Assembly (NCBI GenBank): GCA_051208035.1
Contig: JBPJFZ010000017.1
Coordinates: forward strand, 29,703 to 93,702
DNA from: JACKOB01 sp024234575
Lineage (GTDB): Bacteria > Pseudomonadota > Gammaproteobacteria > Pseudomonadales > Oleiphilaceae
Reading direction: 5' to 3'
Length of the DNA: 64,000 nt
The position numbers and the translations under genes are program-made. Below are positions 35,876 through 44,371 of this stretch, one piece after another; position 1 is the stretch's first letter, and the number at the start of each line of letters is the position of its first letter. Under the pieces are notes generated by a model. It saw nothing but the letters and a program-made list of their open reading frames with translations, was not told the DNA's origin and did no database searches.

Positions 35876-36305
35876 ATTTTCCCCAAAGTTTTATCGGCAG
35901 GATAACCAAATAAGTGGTTGGAAGGTGACTTGTGATCTCCTTCTTCCAATATTTTTGTCAAAAGTATCGCCCTCGGTGTCAGGTATTTAAATCGAGCAGA
36001 TGAAATCTGCGTCAGCGAGTTGGCGTTTGTTGCAACGTCTGGTTGCCAGCTAAGTGCAACGATGGCCGTTCTGACAAGGCAATGAATTTCGCGCTGACAA
36101 TATACTTGAAAACGAACTCAGACTGTAGTTATAGCTAAAGGAATTGATATTTTCGAGTCTCCTTTCGTCTAAAGTCCCTGCAAAAGGCGTGAAAGAATCA
36201 ATAAATGCAAGTAAAACGCACCATTGCAACTCAGTTTATCTGGGCCGGCCGCTTCGTTAAGCTGCTCGCCAACCTGCGTTCATCATACGGTTGGCGAGCC
36301 CGTCA
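35876..36305. other. Intergenic region with a terminator-like hairpin
   Basis: This is about 430 bases. Near its end GCTCGCCAACC (36264-36274) pairs perfectly with 36289-36299, just past the stop of the minus-strand binding-protein gene. There is no T run. The left part must contain the icd promoter (minus strand). The short frame at 36205-36411 overlaps the binding-protein gene and is not called. Confidence 0.5.
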
Positions 36306-37097
36306 CTACTTCGCTAAAAATGCACCTGCAGCATCAGCAAATTCCGGTGATTCCCTCAACTGCGCAGCGGTATTCCAGATTTTTTCTGCAAGCTCCGGGT
36401 TAGCGCTATAGAATTGTTTGGAAAACATTAAGTAGTAAGGTTTGTCGACCAATGGTGTTTCTACTTTCACGATCTTACCTTTCAGCGATGCATCTTTTTC
36501 AAGAATATTGTCGCCGTTCAAGGTTAGTGCCGCGACCGCATCCACTCTTCCGGCGAGTAGCTTTTTGAAGTTACTGTGTGTTTTGGCCGATTGCTCATCA
36601 ACAGAGTATCCCGCTTTCGCTAAGTCATCACCGATGGAATAACCCGTGGGTACAGCGATTTTTCCTTTGAGATTGGTGATCGAAAGCTTTTCTGAAACCT
36701 CGATGTTGGACCCTGCTGGTACGTAAAGCGAGTAGCTGGAGGCGTGCAATCTCAGTGCCGGGTCAACCGCTCCACCTGCTTGGGTGCCAGGATAGAAACC
36801 GTGTTTCAGGCGTTCTTCTTTAAAGCTTGCGGTAAAACAACCCTCACTCACCGCCGTCTCAATATTGTGTAAACATCTTTGCCACGGGGTGGTTTCATAC
36901 TTGAAGGAAACTTCCGGTATAGCCTCATCGACCATTTTTAACAAAATAAGGTCGATACCGCTGCCGTCAACCATGGCAAAGGGATAAGAGTCGACGTTTT
37001 CATAGCTTAGTGTGATCGTTTTTTCTGCGAATGCTGCCAAGGGAAATAGAACGACAGCCATGCAAAGGCCTTTTAGGGTGGTTATTTTCATCTTCAA
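36306..37097 (-). CDS. Orphan periplasmic solute-binding protein (SBP_bac_3 type)
   Basis: The 263-residue protein has a signal peptide ending AFA and a two-lobed amino-acid-type binding fold. It shows SYENVDSYPFAMVDGSGIDLILLKMV, PWQRCLHNIETAVSEGCFTASF, LKGKIAVPTGYSIGDDL, LLAGRVDAVAAL and KPYYLMFSKQF. Such proteins deliver polar amino acids or similar compounds to ABC permeases, but no permease or ATPase gene is adjacent. It may work with a distant transporter or as a sensor domain in trans. Starts at 37097 and 37091 are both possible. Confidence 0.83.
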   Translation of the reverse strand: MKMKITTLKGLCMAVVLFPLAAFAEKTITLSYENVDSYPFAMVDGSGIDLILLKMVDEAIPEVSFKYETTPWQRCLHNIETAVSEGCFTASFKEERLKHGFYPGTQAGGAVDPALRLHASSYSLYVPAGSNIEVSEKLSITNLKGKIAVPTGYSIGDDLAKAGYSVDEQSAKTHSNFKKLLAGRVDAVAALTLNGDNILEKDASLKGKIVKVETPLVDKPYYLMFSKQFYSANPELAEKIWNTAAQLRESPEFADAAGAFLAK

Positions 37098-37271
37098 TAC
37101 CCCACAGTGATGTTGGATTGGATGGGCTAAAAAATGAGCACCATGAAGTAAGGATAGATCAAAAATATTGCATCAACAGTGAATTTACCCTGCAATGTGT
37201 GTGCGTTTAGAAATGGGTGCTGGTAATAGCAGATATTTGGGGGGAGGTGAAACAATAGGTGAGCGGAGGTA

Positions 37272-37451
37272 CTAGGCGGCAAGGGCATCCAAGACAGGCA
37301 TGGGGGAGTGAGCAGAACCTTCACGCAGAAGGTTCTTTAGCTCTCGCTTGCCCGCAGAACGTTTAGCACTCACTGATTTTTCATGCACGCCACCTTTGCG
37401 CATGATGGGATGGAATGCATGGCCATTGCGTTGTTTTTTCTTTGTACCCAT
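37272..37451 (-). CDS. Small basic protein (59 aa), function unknown
   Basis: The real start is the ATG at 37451, which has AAAGGAG 7 nt upstream; the frame extends back to 37616 without a ribosome-binding site. The product is 59 residues and rich in Lys, Arg and His: it opens MGTKKKQRNGHAFHPIMRKG and continues with KSVSAKRSAGKRELKNLL. The composition suggests RNA or ribosome binding. It is divergent from arfB, and the unusual basic pattern loosely recalls small ribosome-associated proteins, but I could not match it to ArfA or any named family. Confidence 0.65.
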   Translation of the reverse strand: MGTKKKQRNGHAFHPIMRKGGVHEKSVSAKRSAGKRELKNLLREGSAHSPMPVLDALAA

Positions 37452-37685
37452 GAGGGACTCCTTTGATAGACATGGTTTTGAATGTGCTCGGATGATCCGA
37501 TATTTTCGGTTAAAAATCATACGCCAAAATATATGGATGTCAATTAATGGTATAAGCATATATCCAAAAGTTTTAACTGTCTGTTCTATGGTGCATAGGA
37601 ATCCGCGTAGTAGCACGAAGAGAAGTTTGCGCAGGGGTTAGCCAAGGCTGATACAATAATGAACGCCAACATAAGGAACATTGCC

Positions 37686-38102
37686 GTGCTTAGCATTTCT
37701 CAAAACGTGACCATCCCTGATGAAGAAATAGAGTTTTCGGCGATTCGTGCGCAGGGCGCTGGTGGCCAAAATGTCAATAAAGTCTCTTCGGCTATTCATT
37801 TAAGGTTTGATATCAATGCGTCCTCACTGCCAGAGTTTTATAAAGAACGGCTATTAGCCCTCAATGATCAGCGTATCAGTAAAGAGGGGGTGATCATTAT
37901 TAAGGCGCAAAAATATCGCACGCAAGAGCAGAACAGAGATGATGCGCTTAACCGCCTTGCTGAGTTGATCAAAGGTGCCACGACTGTTCAAGCTAAAAGA
38001 AGGCCGACGAAGCCAACCCGCAATTCACAGAAAAGACGAATGGATGGCAAATCGCAGCGGGGTAAAACCAAGGCTTTGCGGGGCAGACCTAGCCATGATT
38101 GA
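37686..38102 (+). CDS. arfB: Alternative ribosome-rescue factor ArfB
   Basis: The 138-residue protein is like E. coli ArfB (YaeJ), a peptidyl-tRNA hydrolase that frees stalled ribosomes. The catalytic GGQ is within AIRAQGAGGQNVNK, followed by AIHLRFDI, PEFYKERLL and a basic C-terminal tail (KRRPTKPTRNSQKRRMDGKS) that enters the empty mRNA channel. The frame opens at ATG 37659, but GTG 37686 has AAGGA at 9 nt and starts exactly where the family starts (VLSISQNVTIPD). The gene abuts the downstream pseudouridine synthase, suggesting an operon. Confidence 0.93.
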   Translation: MLSISQNVTIPDEEIEFSAIRAQGAGGQNVNKVSSAIHLRFDINASSLPEFYKERLLALNDQRISKEGVIIIKAQKYRTQEQNRDDALNRLAELIKGATTVQAKRRPTKPTRNSQKRRMDGKSQRGKTKALRGRPSHD

Positions 38103-38879
38103 TTGCCATGTTTTTGCAGGGCTGCTTGTAGGTTCGCAAGAATCGTGAGGTCAAAAAGCGCGCGTCTCGACAGGTTTTTAAGCGAAACGGCAGGTATTCG
38201 CAGGCGCGATGTCCGCAGGGTACTTGCTCAAGGTCGGGTAGCGCTGAATGGCTTCCCCGCTTTCGACATTCAACAGCGGGTAGGGGAGTTTTGCCAGGTC
38301 TCTCTCGATGGCGAGTTGTTGCAAAATAAACAGCCGTGTTACCTCATGCTGCATAAGCCTAAAGGTGTTGTCAGTGCCACCATTGATCATCAGCATACCA
38401 CCGTCGTTGACTTGCTGGATGAAAAAGACAGGCATGACATACATATTGCAGGCAGATTAGATCTACATTCTTCCGGGTTATTGCTGTTAACCAATGACGG
38501 ACGATTCTCCCGGTACCTGACACTGCCAGAGCAAAAAATCGCCAAAGTATATAAGGTGGAGGTTGAACACGCGATAACGGATGCTTACGCCCCGGCTTTT
38601 GCCGAGGGAATGTATTTTGGCTATGAAGACATCACAACCTTGCCCGCAAAGCTTGTTATTCTCAGTGAAACAGTGGCAGAAGTCACACTGGTAGAAGGGC
38701 GCTATCATCAAATTAAGCGAATGTTCGGACGGTTTCGTAATCCGGTATTAGCCTTGCATAGACTGTCTATCGGCAACATTCTTTTAGATGAGTCTTTAAT
38801 GCCCGGAGACTACCGTCCACTAACTCAGGCAGAGCTTTCTGGCTTTTATCATCATCTCAATGCATTACCTGGTCAGTAG
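38103..38879 (+). CDS. RsuA-family pseudouridine synthase
   Basis: The product is 244-258 residues: an N-terminal S4 domain (ARLDRFLSETAGIRRRDVRRVLAQGRVALNG-type) and a pseudouridine synthase core with CYLMLHKPKGVVSA and the catalytic GRLDLHSSGLLLLTNDGRFS. The KVYKVEV, EGRYHQIKRMFGRF, ALHRLSIG and YRPLTQAEL motifs are all present. It is a second RsuA/RluB/E/F-type enzyme besides rsuA at 11219; the target base cannot be assigned. The frame starts with TTG immediately after the arfB stop, and GTG at 38145 is an alternative that begins right before the S4 domain. It is probably translationally coupled with arfB. Confidence 0.87.
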   Translation: MPCFCRAACRFARIVRSKSARLDRFLSETAGIRRRDVRRVLAQGRVALNGFPAFDIQQRVGEFCQVSLDGELLQNKQPCYLMLHKPKGVVSATIDHQHTTVVDLLDEKDRHDIHIAGRLDLHSSGLLLLTNDGRFSRYLTLPEQKIAKVYKVEVEHAITDAYAPAFAEGMYFGYEDITTLPAKLVILSETVAEVTLVEGRYHQIKRMFGRFRNPVLALHRLSIGNILLDESLMPGDYRPLTQAELSGFYHHLNALPGQ

Positions 38880-38941
38880 CAAGATGCACGAGATACAGCT
38901 ACCCTGAACATTCTTAACTACCAAAATGAAGGGAAATCGAA

Positions 38942-39415
38942 ATGATAAGTGTCGGAGAAAAACTACCCACTCACGTGTTTCAGTTATTAACCAGCAAAGG
39001 CATGCAAAACCCGAGCACTGATGACCTGTTTGCGGGTAAAAAAGTCGTTTTGTTTGCGGTGCCAGGAGCTTTCACACCCACCTGCTCCGAAGCCCATTTA
39101 CCTGGTTATGTGGTCGATGCGGATCAGTTAAAAGCGAAAGGGGTCGATAGCATTATCTGCCTCGCGGTGAACGATGCGTTTGTGATGAAAGCTTGGGGAG
39201 AAAGCCAGAACGCAGAGGCGATCACCATGTTGGCAGATGGTGACGGCAGCTTTACTAAAGCCATTGGGCTCGATATGGCCACAGGTGCTTTTGGCGGATT
39301 GCGATCACAGCGTTATTCTATGTTGGTAGATGATGGTACGGTCACGCAATTAAATGTTGAGCAGCCAAAGCAATTTGAGGTGAGTACTTCTGATTACATG
39401 TTGCAGCTTTTATAG
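38942..39415 (+). CDS. Peroxiredoxin (Prx5/atypical 2-Cys family)
   Basis: The 157-residue thioredoxin-fold enzyme reduces peroxides. The peroxidatic Cys lies in VPGAFTPTCSEAHLPGYV, the Prx5 signature. ICLAVNDAFVMKAWGESQNA, LADGDGSFTKAIGLD and QRYSMLVDDGTV are further family motifs. It is cytosolic. AAGGGA stands before the ATG. It lies 62 bp after the pseudouridine synthase and may be part of the same transcript. Confidence 0.93.
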   Translation: MISVGEKLPTHVFQLLTSKGMQNPSTDDLFAGKKVVLFAVPGAFTPTCSEAHLPGYVVDADQLKAKGVDSIICLAVNDAFVMKAWGESQNAEAITMLADGDGSFTKAIGLDMATGAFGGLRSQRYSMLVDDGTVTQLNVEQPKQFEVSTSDYMLQLL

Positions 39416-39463
39416 TGATGATACGCACATAGTGGCGATGCGCGATCACACCGTTTTCTTGCC

Positions 39464-40414
39464 TTAAAACCAGAGATAGCGGCTAATGCGGCGCGGATAA
39501 AGCTGAGGTGAATGGGACCAAGGGTTTGTCCAGCCATCCTGGTAGCCAAGCGGTTGCCAGGAGGCGTCAGGACTGAGTGCGTCCAGTTGTTCGATTCTTT
39601 CTTTAGTGGTTGGATGCGTGCGGAGCAAGGCATTGTCACTGCTTGCACGATAAAACCTTTCCCAATAGCTGCTTTGTCTCTCCAACTTGATTAAAGCGTT
39701 GATAAGCGGCTCGGGTGTGCCCAATAACTCGGCGGCGCTAACGTCCGCTTGTAACTCTCTGCTGCGGGAAATTGCTAACTGAATAAGTGCGCTGAGAAGT
39801 GGCGTAAGAATCACGATTGCGAAGGGTAGAAGATCAATTTCAATAGCCCCCATTACTAGCATCGGAAACGCAAGCAGTAAGAACAGCTGGCCAATAAAAG
39901 CAAGTAGCCGGGTTATTTGTCCCATCAAATCAGAAACGATCATAATTAACATATCGTTGTGTCTAATGTGGCTTATCTCGTGAGCTATCACGCCGGTAAT
40001 TTCATTAAGCGTTAAATTGCGAAGCAGGCCATCGCTCAAAGCTATGACTGAATTGCTTTGGCTGCCTGCAGCGAAGGCGTTCATCGTGCCAATGGGCAGG
40101 TAATAGAGTTTTGGTGTTGTCGGCAAATGCGCGCGCTTTGCAAGTACGGCAACGATCTGGCAGAGCTCGTATGCATCCTGGGGCTTAACAGGTTGTGCAC
40201 GATAGGCCCTCATTAACAGTGAGGGAGATAATGCTGGATTAAAGGCGATAATTGTCATTACTAGAAAAACCGCATATAAGGCGAAAATGTCGCCCAGAAT
40301 CCAACGGCCAAGCAACCAGACACCGGCGCACATCAACCCCAGCAATGCCAGCGTGAGCAACCGGTTTTTCCATTTAATTTTCAGCAGCGTGCGATTATTG
40401 AGTCTCATAAGCAA
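39464..40414 (-). CDS. M48-family membrane zinc metalloprotease (HtpX-like)
   Basis: The 316-residue protein has two N-terminal transmembrane helices and a zinc protease domain with HEXXH in GVIAHEISHIRHNDM. Two more hydrophobic segments follow, then the third-ligand region RSRELQADVSAAELLG and RTHPTTKERIEQLD. The NAFAAGSQSNSVIALSDGLL motif is typical of M48B proteases, which degrade misfolded membrane proteins. It is longer than HtpX at the C-terminus. It is convergent with the peroxiredoxin gene. Confidence 0.88.
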   Translation of the reverse strand: MLMRLNNRTLLKIKWKNRLLTLALLGLMCAGVWLLGRWILGDIFALYAVFLVMTIIAFNPALSPSLLMRAYRAQPVKPQDAYELCQIVAVLAKRAHLPTTPKLYYLPIGTMNAFAAGSQSNSVIALSDGLLRNLTLNEITGVIAHEISHIRHNDMLIMIVSDLMGQITRLLAFIGQLFLLLAFPMLVMGAIEIDLLPFAIVILTPLLSALIQLAISRSRELQADVSAAELLGTPEPLINALIKLERQSSYWERFYRASSDNALLRTHPTTKERIEQLDALSPDASWQPLGYQDGWTNPWSHSPQLYPRRISRYLWF

Positions 40415-40503
40415 AGTATTAATTTCGCTCTTTGCTTTTTCAATAGTCGCGAGCTTAAGGTTTGTTCATGTTTCGTTGCAGGCAGGCGATTAGGGTTGCC
40501 TGG

Positions 40504-40902
40504 TTAGTTTGCAGTGTTCGTTGATTCTTCCGCGTTTGCACAGGTGACGTCTACCTTCAGTTTTACGACGTCTCTTTTTAGTGTCGCCTTAACGATTTGT
40601 TTCGAACTGGCGGTCAGGGTGACGCGTCTCTCAATGGGCAGCTCGGGGCCGTTGGTGAAAATTATCTTGCAAGAGGCTGAAACAGTCTCCTGGTTGTCTA
40701 AATAGACGAGCGCCTGTTGCCCGGCCTGTCCAGTATCAACTTTAATATGCAGATCACTGGTGTCTGACTTCAGCATAATAGGAAATTCTAAGGCCATTGC
40801 CGATTGGCTGTGAATTCCGATGCATGAAAAAAAACAGGTAATAAAATAGGTCGCAGGCTTATGAATTTGTTTCGTTAATGGTGTCTGATTGGGCGAAATC
40901 AC
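40504..40902 (-). CDS. Small periplasmic protein, function unknown
   Basis: The 132-residue protein has an N-terminal segment that may act as a signal peptide (ITCFFSCIGIHSQSAMA). A mature part of about 95 residues looks like a single beta-sandwich: LEFPIMLKSD, LHIKVDTGQAGQQALVYLDN, CKIIFTNGPEL, and VVKLKVDVTCANAE. One disulfide is possible. It resembles short proteins sometimes mis-annotated as phosphoglycerate kinase in pseudomonads; I assign no function. Its start is uncertain. It is divergent from the VRR-NUC gene. Confidence 0.6.
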   Translation of the reverse strand: MISPNQTPLTKQIHKPATYFITCFFSCIGIHSQSAMALEFPIMLKSDTSDLHIKVDTGQAGQQALVYLDNQETVSASCKIIFTNGPELPIERRVTLTASSKQIVKATLKRDVVKLKVDVTCANAEESTNTAN

Positions 40903-41032
40903 CGTAATCCCTCAAATGAGTAATAAACGCTTGGTGTAATTGCTATCGATGCGCTGACGTTCTGCAGGTTGTCTGATATGCTCTTTATTCGACCATATTA
41001 AAAAAAACGAGACACTTCAAGAGAGAGAGCCG

Positions 41033-41590
41033 ATGCGTTTTTCCGAAAAGGAATATGAAGCCTTTCTAAGTAGTAAGCGGCAAAGCAAGAATGAAGGAGG
41101 AGTAACTGCAAAATTTCCCGGTGCCAATGCCGGAAAATTTGGGTTACCTTTTCCTGATGATGCCTGGTCATTTCGAGACTCGCCGCACTCCAAGGCATTA
41201 TTATCTTTGTTAAAAAGACCCGCGCAGTATTATGGCAACCAGGAACATTTCCACCAGTGTTATATCTTTCATTACTTCGAGGTCTATCATCCAGATATTT
41301 ACCAGTTTCTTTATGCAACACCTAATGCGGGTGCTAGGGGAAAAGTCGAGCGGGGAAGGTTGCTTTCTGCTGGCCTCAAAGCGGGCTTTCCTGATATTTC
41401 TCTTGATATGCCAGTCGGTCAGTACCACGGTTTACGCTGTGAGCTTAAGAGGCCTGATGCCAGGGCAACCACCTCAGAGAAGCAACACCACTGGATAGAA
41501 CTCCTGAATAGTCAGGGTTATATGGCATTTATTGCCTTTGGCTATCAAGAGGCGATACCAGAAATCAAATCTTATTGTGGTGTTGAATGA
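41033..41590 (+). CDS. Stand-alone VRR-NUC domain nuclease
   Basis: The 185-residue protein has a VRR-NUC (PD-(D/E)xK superfamily) domain in its C-terminal two thirds. It shows YATPNAGARG, RLLSAGLKAGFPDIS with the catalytic Asp, and CELKRPDARATTSEKQHHWIELLNSQGYMAFIAFG with the ExK pair and the conserved Gln. The N-terminal 55 residues (FSEKEYEAFLSSKR...) are variable. Such minimal nucleases occur in phages and in bacterial accessory regions; FAN1-type repair enzymes carry the same domain. It lies alone upstream of the pilus locus. GAGAGAG precedes the ATG. Confidence 0.85.
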   Translation: MRFSEKEYEAFLSSKRQSKNEGGVTAKFPGANAGKFGLPFPDDAWSFRDSPHSKALLSLLKRPAQYYGNQEHFHQCYIFHYFEVYHPDIYQFLYATPNAGARGKVERGRLLSAGLKAGFPDISLDMPVGQYHGLRCELKRPDARATTSEKQHHWIELLNSQGYMAFIAFGYQEAIPEIKSYCGVE

Positions 41591-42150
41591 GCTTCTGCTG
41601 GAGCCAAACTTAAATCATAGATGCAGTGACCCTGCGGTATTGCCAGTGGCGCATGAGAATGAACGCTAAAATGGAGACTGAAAATTAGACAAGATGTGTT
41701 TATTTTGAACAAATTATGACGCGGGTAGTAGAAATTTAACTAAATTAACAGTAATATTCTCCCCGTTGTCGAGGTGGGTAATCTCTGCAGTCAGGAGAAG
41801 GCTAAAGATGTTTTCTGCCGCGGCAATAAAATTAAACAGAAGGAATCTGTTTAAGTGGTCGTGAATCATAAGGATGTGAGTCTAATAGTGTTAGGTTTTT
41901 GGCGTAAGTAACTGACCCGTGTGTCGAGTATCGATCAGCTAATCACCATCAGAAAACAAGTGAACCTTGTTTCTACTCGTTAGTATCCCTCCTTATCTTT
42001 CCTACCCGTCGTATCAATGGCTGTCATTGATCTGATTTTTGTGAAAACTGTGGGCCTGATTGTATGGTTGGTGTTTGCTTTTACTTTGAAGCAAACGCTT
42101 AGCCTAGGTGCCTGACAGATTGCTGTAACGCAAACTCAGGAAAGTTGTAT
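41591..42150. promoter_or_regulatory. Long upstream region of the Tad pilus locus
   Basis: These 560 bases hold no conserved gene. A possible 18-residue leader peptide (41808-41864, MFSAAAIKLNRRNLFKWS) is preceded by AGGAGAAGG, a good ribosome-binding site; I treat it as speculative. A perfect 8-bp hairpin GTTTGCTT/AAGCAAAC is at 42073-42096, 55 bp before the first Tad-locus gene. A GG/GC pair near it is off by one base from sigma-54 spacing, so I do not call that promoter. The pilus operon promoter should lie here. Confidence 0.4.
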
Positions 42151-43134
42151 ATGAAGTTACTAATATGGATGTTGGTTTTAGCGGCAAGTAATGCCTCCAA
42201 TGCTGAGGGTGGCTTTGAGAATTCTTACTGGGGCAAGAACGTCGGGTTCTACCCAGGCAGTAGAGTGATTTCTCATAGCAGAAATGATCATATCGGTGTG
42301 GACTTTTTAACATCGATCAACTCCTACGAAAACAAAGAAAGCTGGGGCTTTGAAAAAGTCTACGGTGAAAACTCTGTCACTGTTTTTTCTGTGCCTTCAG
42401 GTATAACAACCAGCACCGAGAAGGTGTTTCATTCGCTTGCGGCTGAGATTACAAAATTAGGGGGCAGCACGGTACTTTCCTGTTCAGGTGTTGATGCAGG
42501 CTGCGGGTTTTACATGCCCCGAAAAATGGCGCTCAATACCCCCCGTAAAGCTTACTTCCAGAAAATGAAGGGATTCTGGAATTTAAACTCCGGCGACTTT
42601 CACATCCTGACAAGCAAGCTTACCAAAGATAACTCGACTGTTTATATCTCGGTGGTTGTCGCCCGATCAGCTGCGACAAACCACATAGAGTACGTTGTTG
42701 ATTCATTGCTAGAGAATGACATCCTTCCTGAGTCATTTGTACTGACACAAGATACTGTGGCGGACAAGATAAATAGCTCGGGTAAGGTAGAGCTTGGTAG
42801 CCTTCTTTTTGACTCTGGTGTGGCAACCCTAAATGCATCGTCCCGCGATGCGCTGAATGCTGTGGCGGTCTATCTTGGCAGCCATCCTGATGAGACTTAT
42901 CAGATTGTCGGCCATTCAGATGATATTGGCAGTGATCAGTTTAATATTGATTTGTCTTTGCGCAGGGCTAAAGCCGTGATTAAGCAATTACAAGAGATGG
43001 GGCTCAATACATCGAATCTTGTTGCGATAGGAAAGGGATCTGCCGAGCCTGTGTCGACTGCTATGTCTGAAACTGCTCGAACACGCAATCGTCGTGTCGA
43101 GTTTGTTGCTGCTTCGTTATCCGGTGCATTGTAA
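42151..43134 (+). CDS. OmpA-family protein with DUF4892-like N-terminus
   Basis: The protein is about 327 residues with a signal peptide (ending SNAEGG region). The N-terminal half (FYPGSRVISHSRNDHIGVDFLT ... ILTSKLTKDNSTVYISVVVA) resembles DUF4892. The C-terminal half is an OmpA-like peptidoglycan-binding domain: LLFDSGVATLNASSRDALNAVA, QIVGHSDDIGSDQFNIDLSLRRAKAV and NRRVEF. It probably anchors the pilus machine to peptidoglycan or the outer membrane. OmpA-domain proteins are common in Tad loci. ATG 42151 follows AGGAAAG. It is the first gene of the locus. Confidence 0.83.
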   Translation: MKLLIWMLVLAASNASNAEGGFENSYWGKNVGFYPGSRVISHSRNDHIGVDFLTSINSYENKESWGFEKVYGENSVTVFSVPSGITTSTEKVFHSLAAEITKLGGSTVLSCSGVDAGCGFYMPRKMALNTPRKAYFQKMKGFWNLNSGDFHILTSKLTKDNSTVYISVVVARSAATNHIEYVVDSLLENDILPESFVLTQDTVADKINSSGKVELGSLLFDSGVATLNASSRDALNAVAVYLGSHPDETYQIVGHSDDIGSDQFNIDLSLRRAKAVIKQLQEMGLNTSNLVAIGKGSAEPVSTAMSETARTRNRRVEFVAASLSGAL

Positions 43135-43152
43135 GCGGGCAAGGTAAGTAGT

Positions 43153-43824
43153 ATGAAAATCGTCAGACTTATTCTGGCTGCTTTAGCGGTATTGATGACC
43201 GAACCTGCTATTGCCATGGACGATGATTCCTATGTGAATCTGCCGCCATCGTTCTCGGCAGAGATGGTCAGCTTTAATGAGCGTAATGCGCGATACCTTA
43301 GCAAAACGAGAGTTGTGATGGGTCGTGATGGCGTTCGATTGGAGTCTCACAATATGTTTGGGGAAGGAGTGAAAGGAATATATGTGCAAAACTTTGCCGA
43401 TGAGACTTCATGGATGATTAAACCCGAAAAGCGAATATTTAGTCAGTTACCAAAAGAGTCTGAAGCTTTGGATAATCAAAAATCGGCTGGGGGAATTATG
43501 GCGACCAAGCCATGCCAGGGCTACAACGGGGAATCGGATGCCAATAAAATCGTCCGGTTAGAAACATTTGCAGGCGAGGAGGTTGTGGTGTGGGAGTGTG
43601 GGTCTTCGCCAGACAAGGTGACTCAGTATTTCAACACCCGCTGGTTGATGGTGGTGAAGGAAACCAACTCAAATAACGATGTCGTAGAGTTAAGAAATTT
43701 GCGAAAGACAAGTTTCCAGCCCGCGTTCTTTAGACCCTCTGGTGATTATCGGGAAGTATCGCTGCATGAGTTTTTCGTTGGCGTTCCAGAGCTGGATACT
43801 TATCTGCAGGATCAAGAAATATAG
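43153..43824 (+). CDS. Exported protein of the Tad locus, function unknown
   Basis: The 223-residue protein has a signal peptide ending AIAMD. The mature part (SFNERNARYLSKTRVVMGRDGVRLESH, ETSWMIKPEKRIFSQLP, EVVVWECGSSPDKVTQYFNTRWLMVVKE) reads like the curved beta-sheet of LolA/DUF4412-type periplasmic proteins, with two Cys that could pair. It starts 18 bp after the OmpA-family gene and is clearly cotranscribed. It may be a periplasmic chaperone or structural factor of the pilus. That role is inference from position. Confidence 0.7.
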   Translation: MKIVRLILAALAVLMTEPAIAMDDDSYVNLPPSFSAEMVSFNERNARYLSKTRVVMGRDGVRLESHNMFGEGVKGIYVQNFADETSWMIKPEKRIFSQLPKESEALDNQKSAGGIMATKPCQGYNGESDANKIVRLETFAGEEVVVWECGSSPDKVTQYFNTRWLMVVKETNSNNDVVELRNLRKTSFQPAFFRPSGDYREVSLHEFFVGVPELDTYLQDQEI

Positions 43825-43992
43825 AGATTACTTCATAGGGAAAGATGAGATAACCGAGGCGGTTATTAGAACAATAAGGTATTTGGCGTTAGCCAGGTAC
43901 TTTTTGTAAGTGTGCCTGTATTGGCAGCGTTATTATAGCGCCAGCTTTTTGTGGCTGGCATAAATGTAAAAATCATACAAAAGGAAGTTGTC

Positions 43993-44277
43993 ATGATGAT
44001 TAAATCTGCAAAAAACAATGTAATGGGTCGTAAAAAGCATTTAGGCCAGGGTATGACCGAGTACATCATTATTGTTGGTGTTATTGCCGTCGCCGCTATT
44101 GGTACGTTTGGTGCCTTTGGTGATGTCATGGAAACTCAGTTGAGTGCTATGGCAACTGAGCTTGGGGGTGGTGATGGTTCTGCTGCTCAAGGAGCAGCAA
44201 AAACAATGGGTGAGGAGGCAACTACTAATGCTGCGATCCACAACACCCTTTCTAACTATCATACGGACAACAACTAA
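43993..44277 (+). CDS. flp: Flp-family major pilin
   Basis: From ATG 43993 (AAGGAAG upstream) the prepilin has 94 residues. The leader ends in Gly before the mature QGMTEYIIIVGVIAVAAIGTF, with Glu at +5 and Tyr at +6, the Flp signature cleaved by a TadV-type prepilin peptidase. The mature part is about 75 residues, with the hydrophobic helix first and a polar tail rich in Ala, Gly and Asn. It is the main subunit of the Tad pilus used for surface attachment. It is followed by a hairpin that may separate it from the rest of the operon. Confidence 0.93.
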   Translation: MMIKSAKNNVMGRKKHLGQGMTEYIIIVGVIAVAAIGTFGAFGDVMETQLSAMATELGGGDGSAAQGAAKTMGEEATTNAAIHNTLSNYHTDNN

Positions 44278-44293
44278 TCTAAGTGTTCGTAAT

Positions 44294-44323
44294 GCCTGAC
44301 TAAGTCGATTGGCTTGGTCAGGC
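44294..44323 (+). terminator. Hairpin after the pilin gene (partial terminator or mRNA stabiliser)
   Basis: GCCTGACTAAG (44294-44304) pairs with CTTGGTCAGGC (44313-44323) through 11 bp with one T-G pair and an 8-nt loop. There is no T run. Its place right after the pilin stop suggests it raises pilin mRNA relative to downstream genes. Confidence 0.5.
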
Positions 44324-44371
44324 GGTAGTGCTGAATTCTTTGGTTTGTAATGATCGCATGGAGCGCGTTCG

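Noticed and set aside
41808..41864. 18-residue leader peptide before the Tad locus
   Set aside because: It has a good ribosome-binding site but is too short to support without conservation; mentioned only in the gap description.
42066..42078. Sigma-54 promoter upstream of the Tad locus
   Set aside because: The GG and GC elements are one base too close for the -24/-12 spacing.
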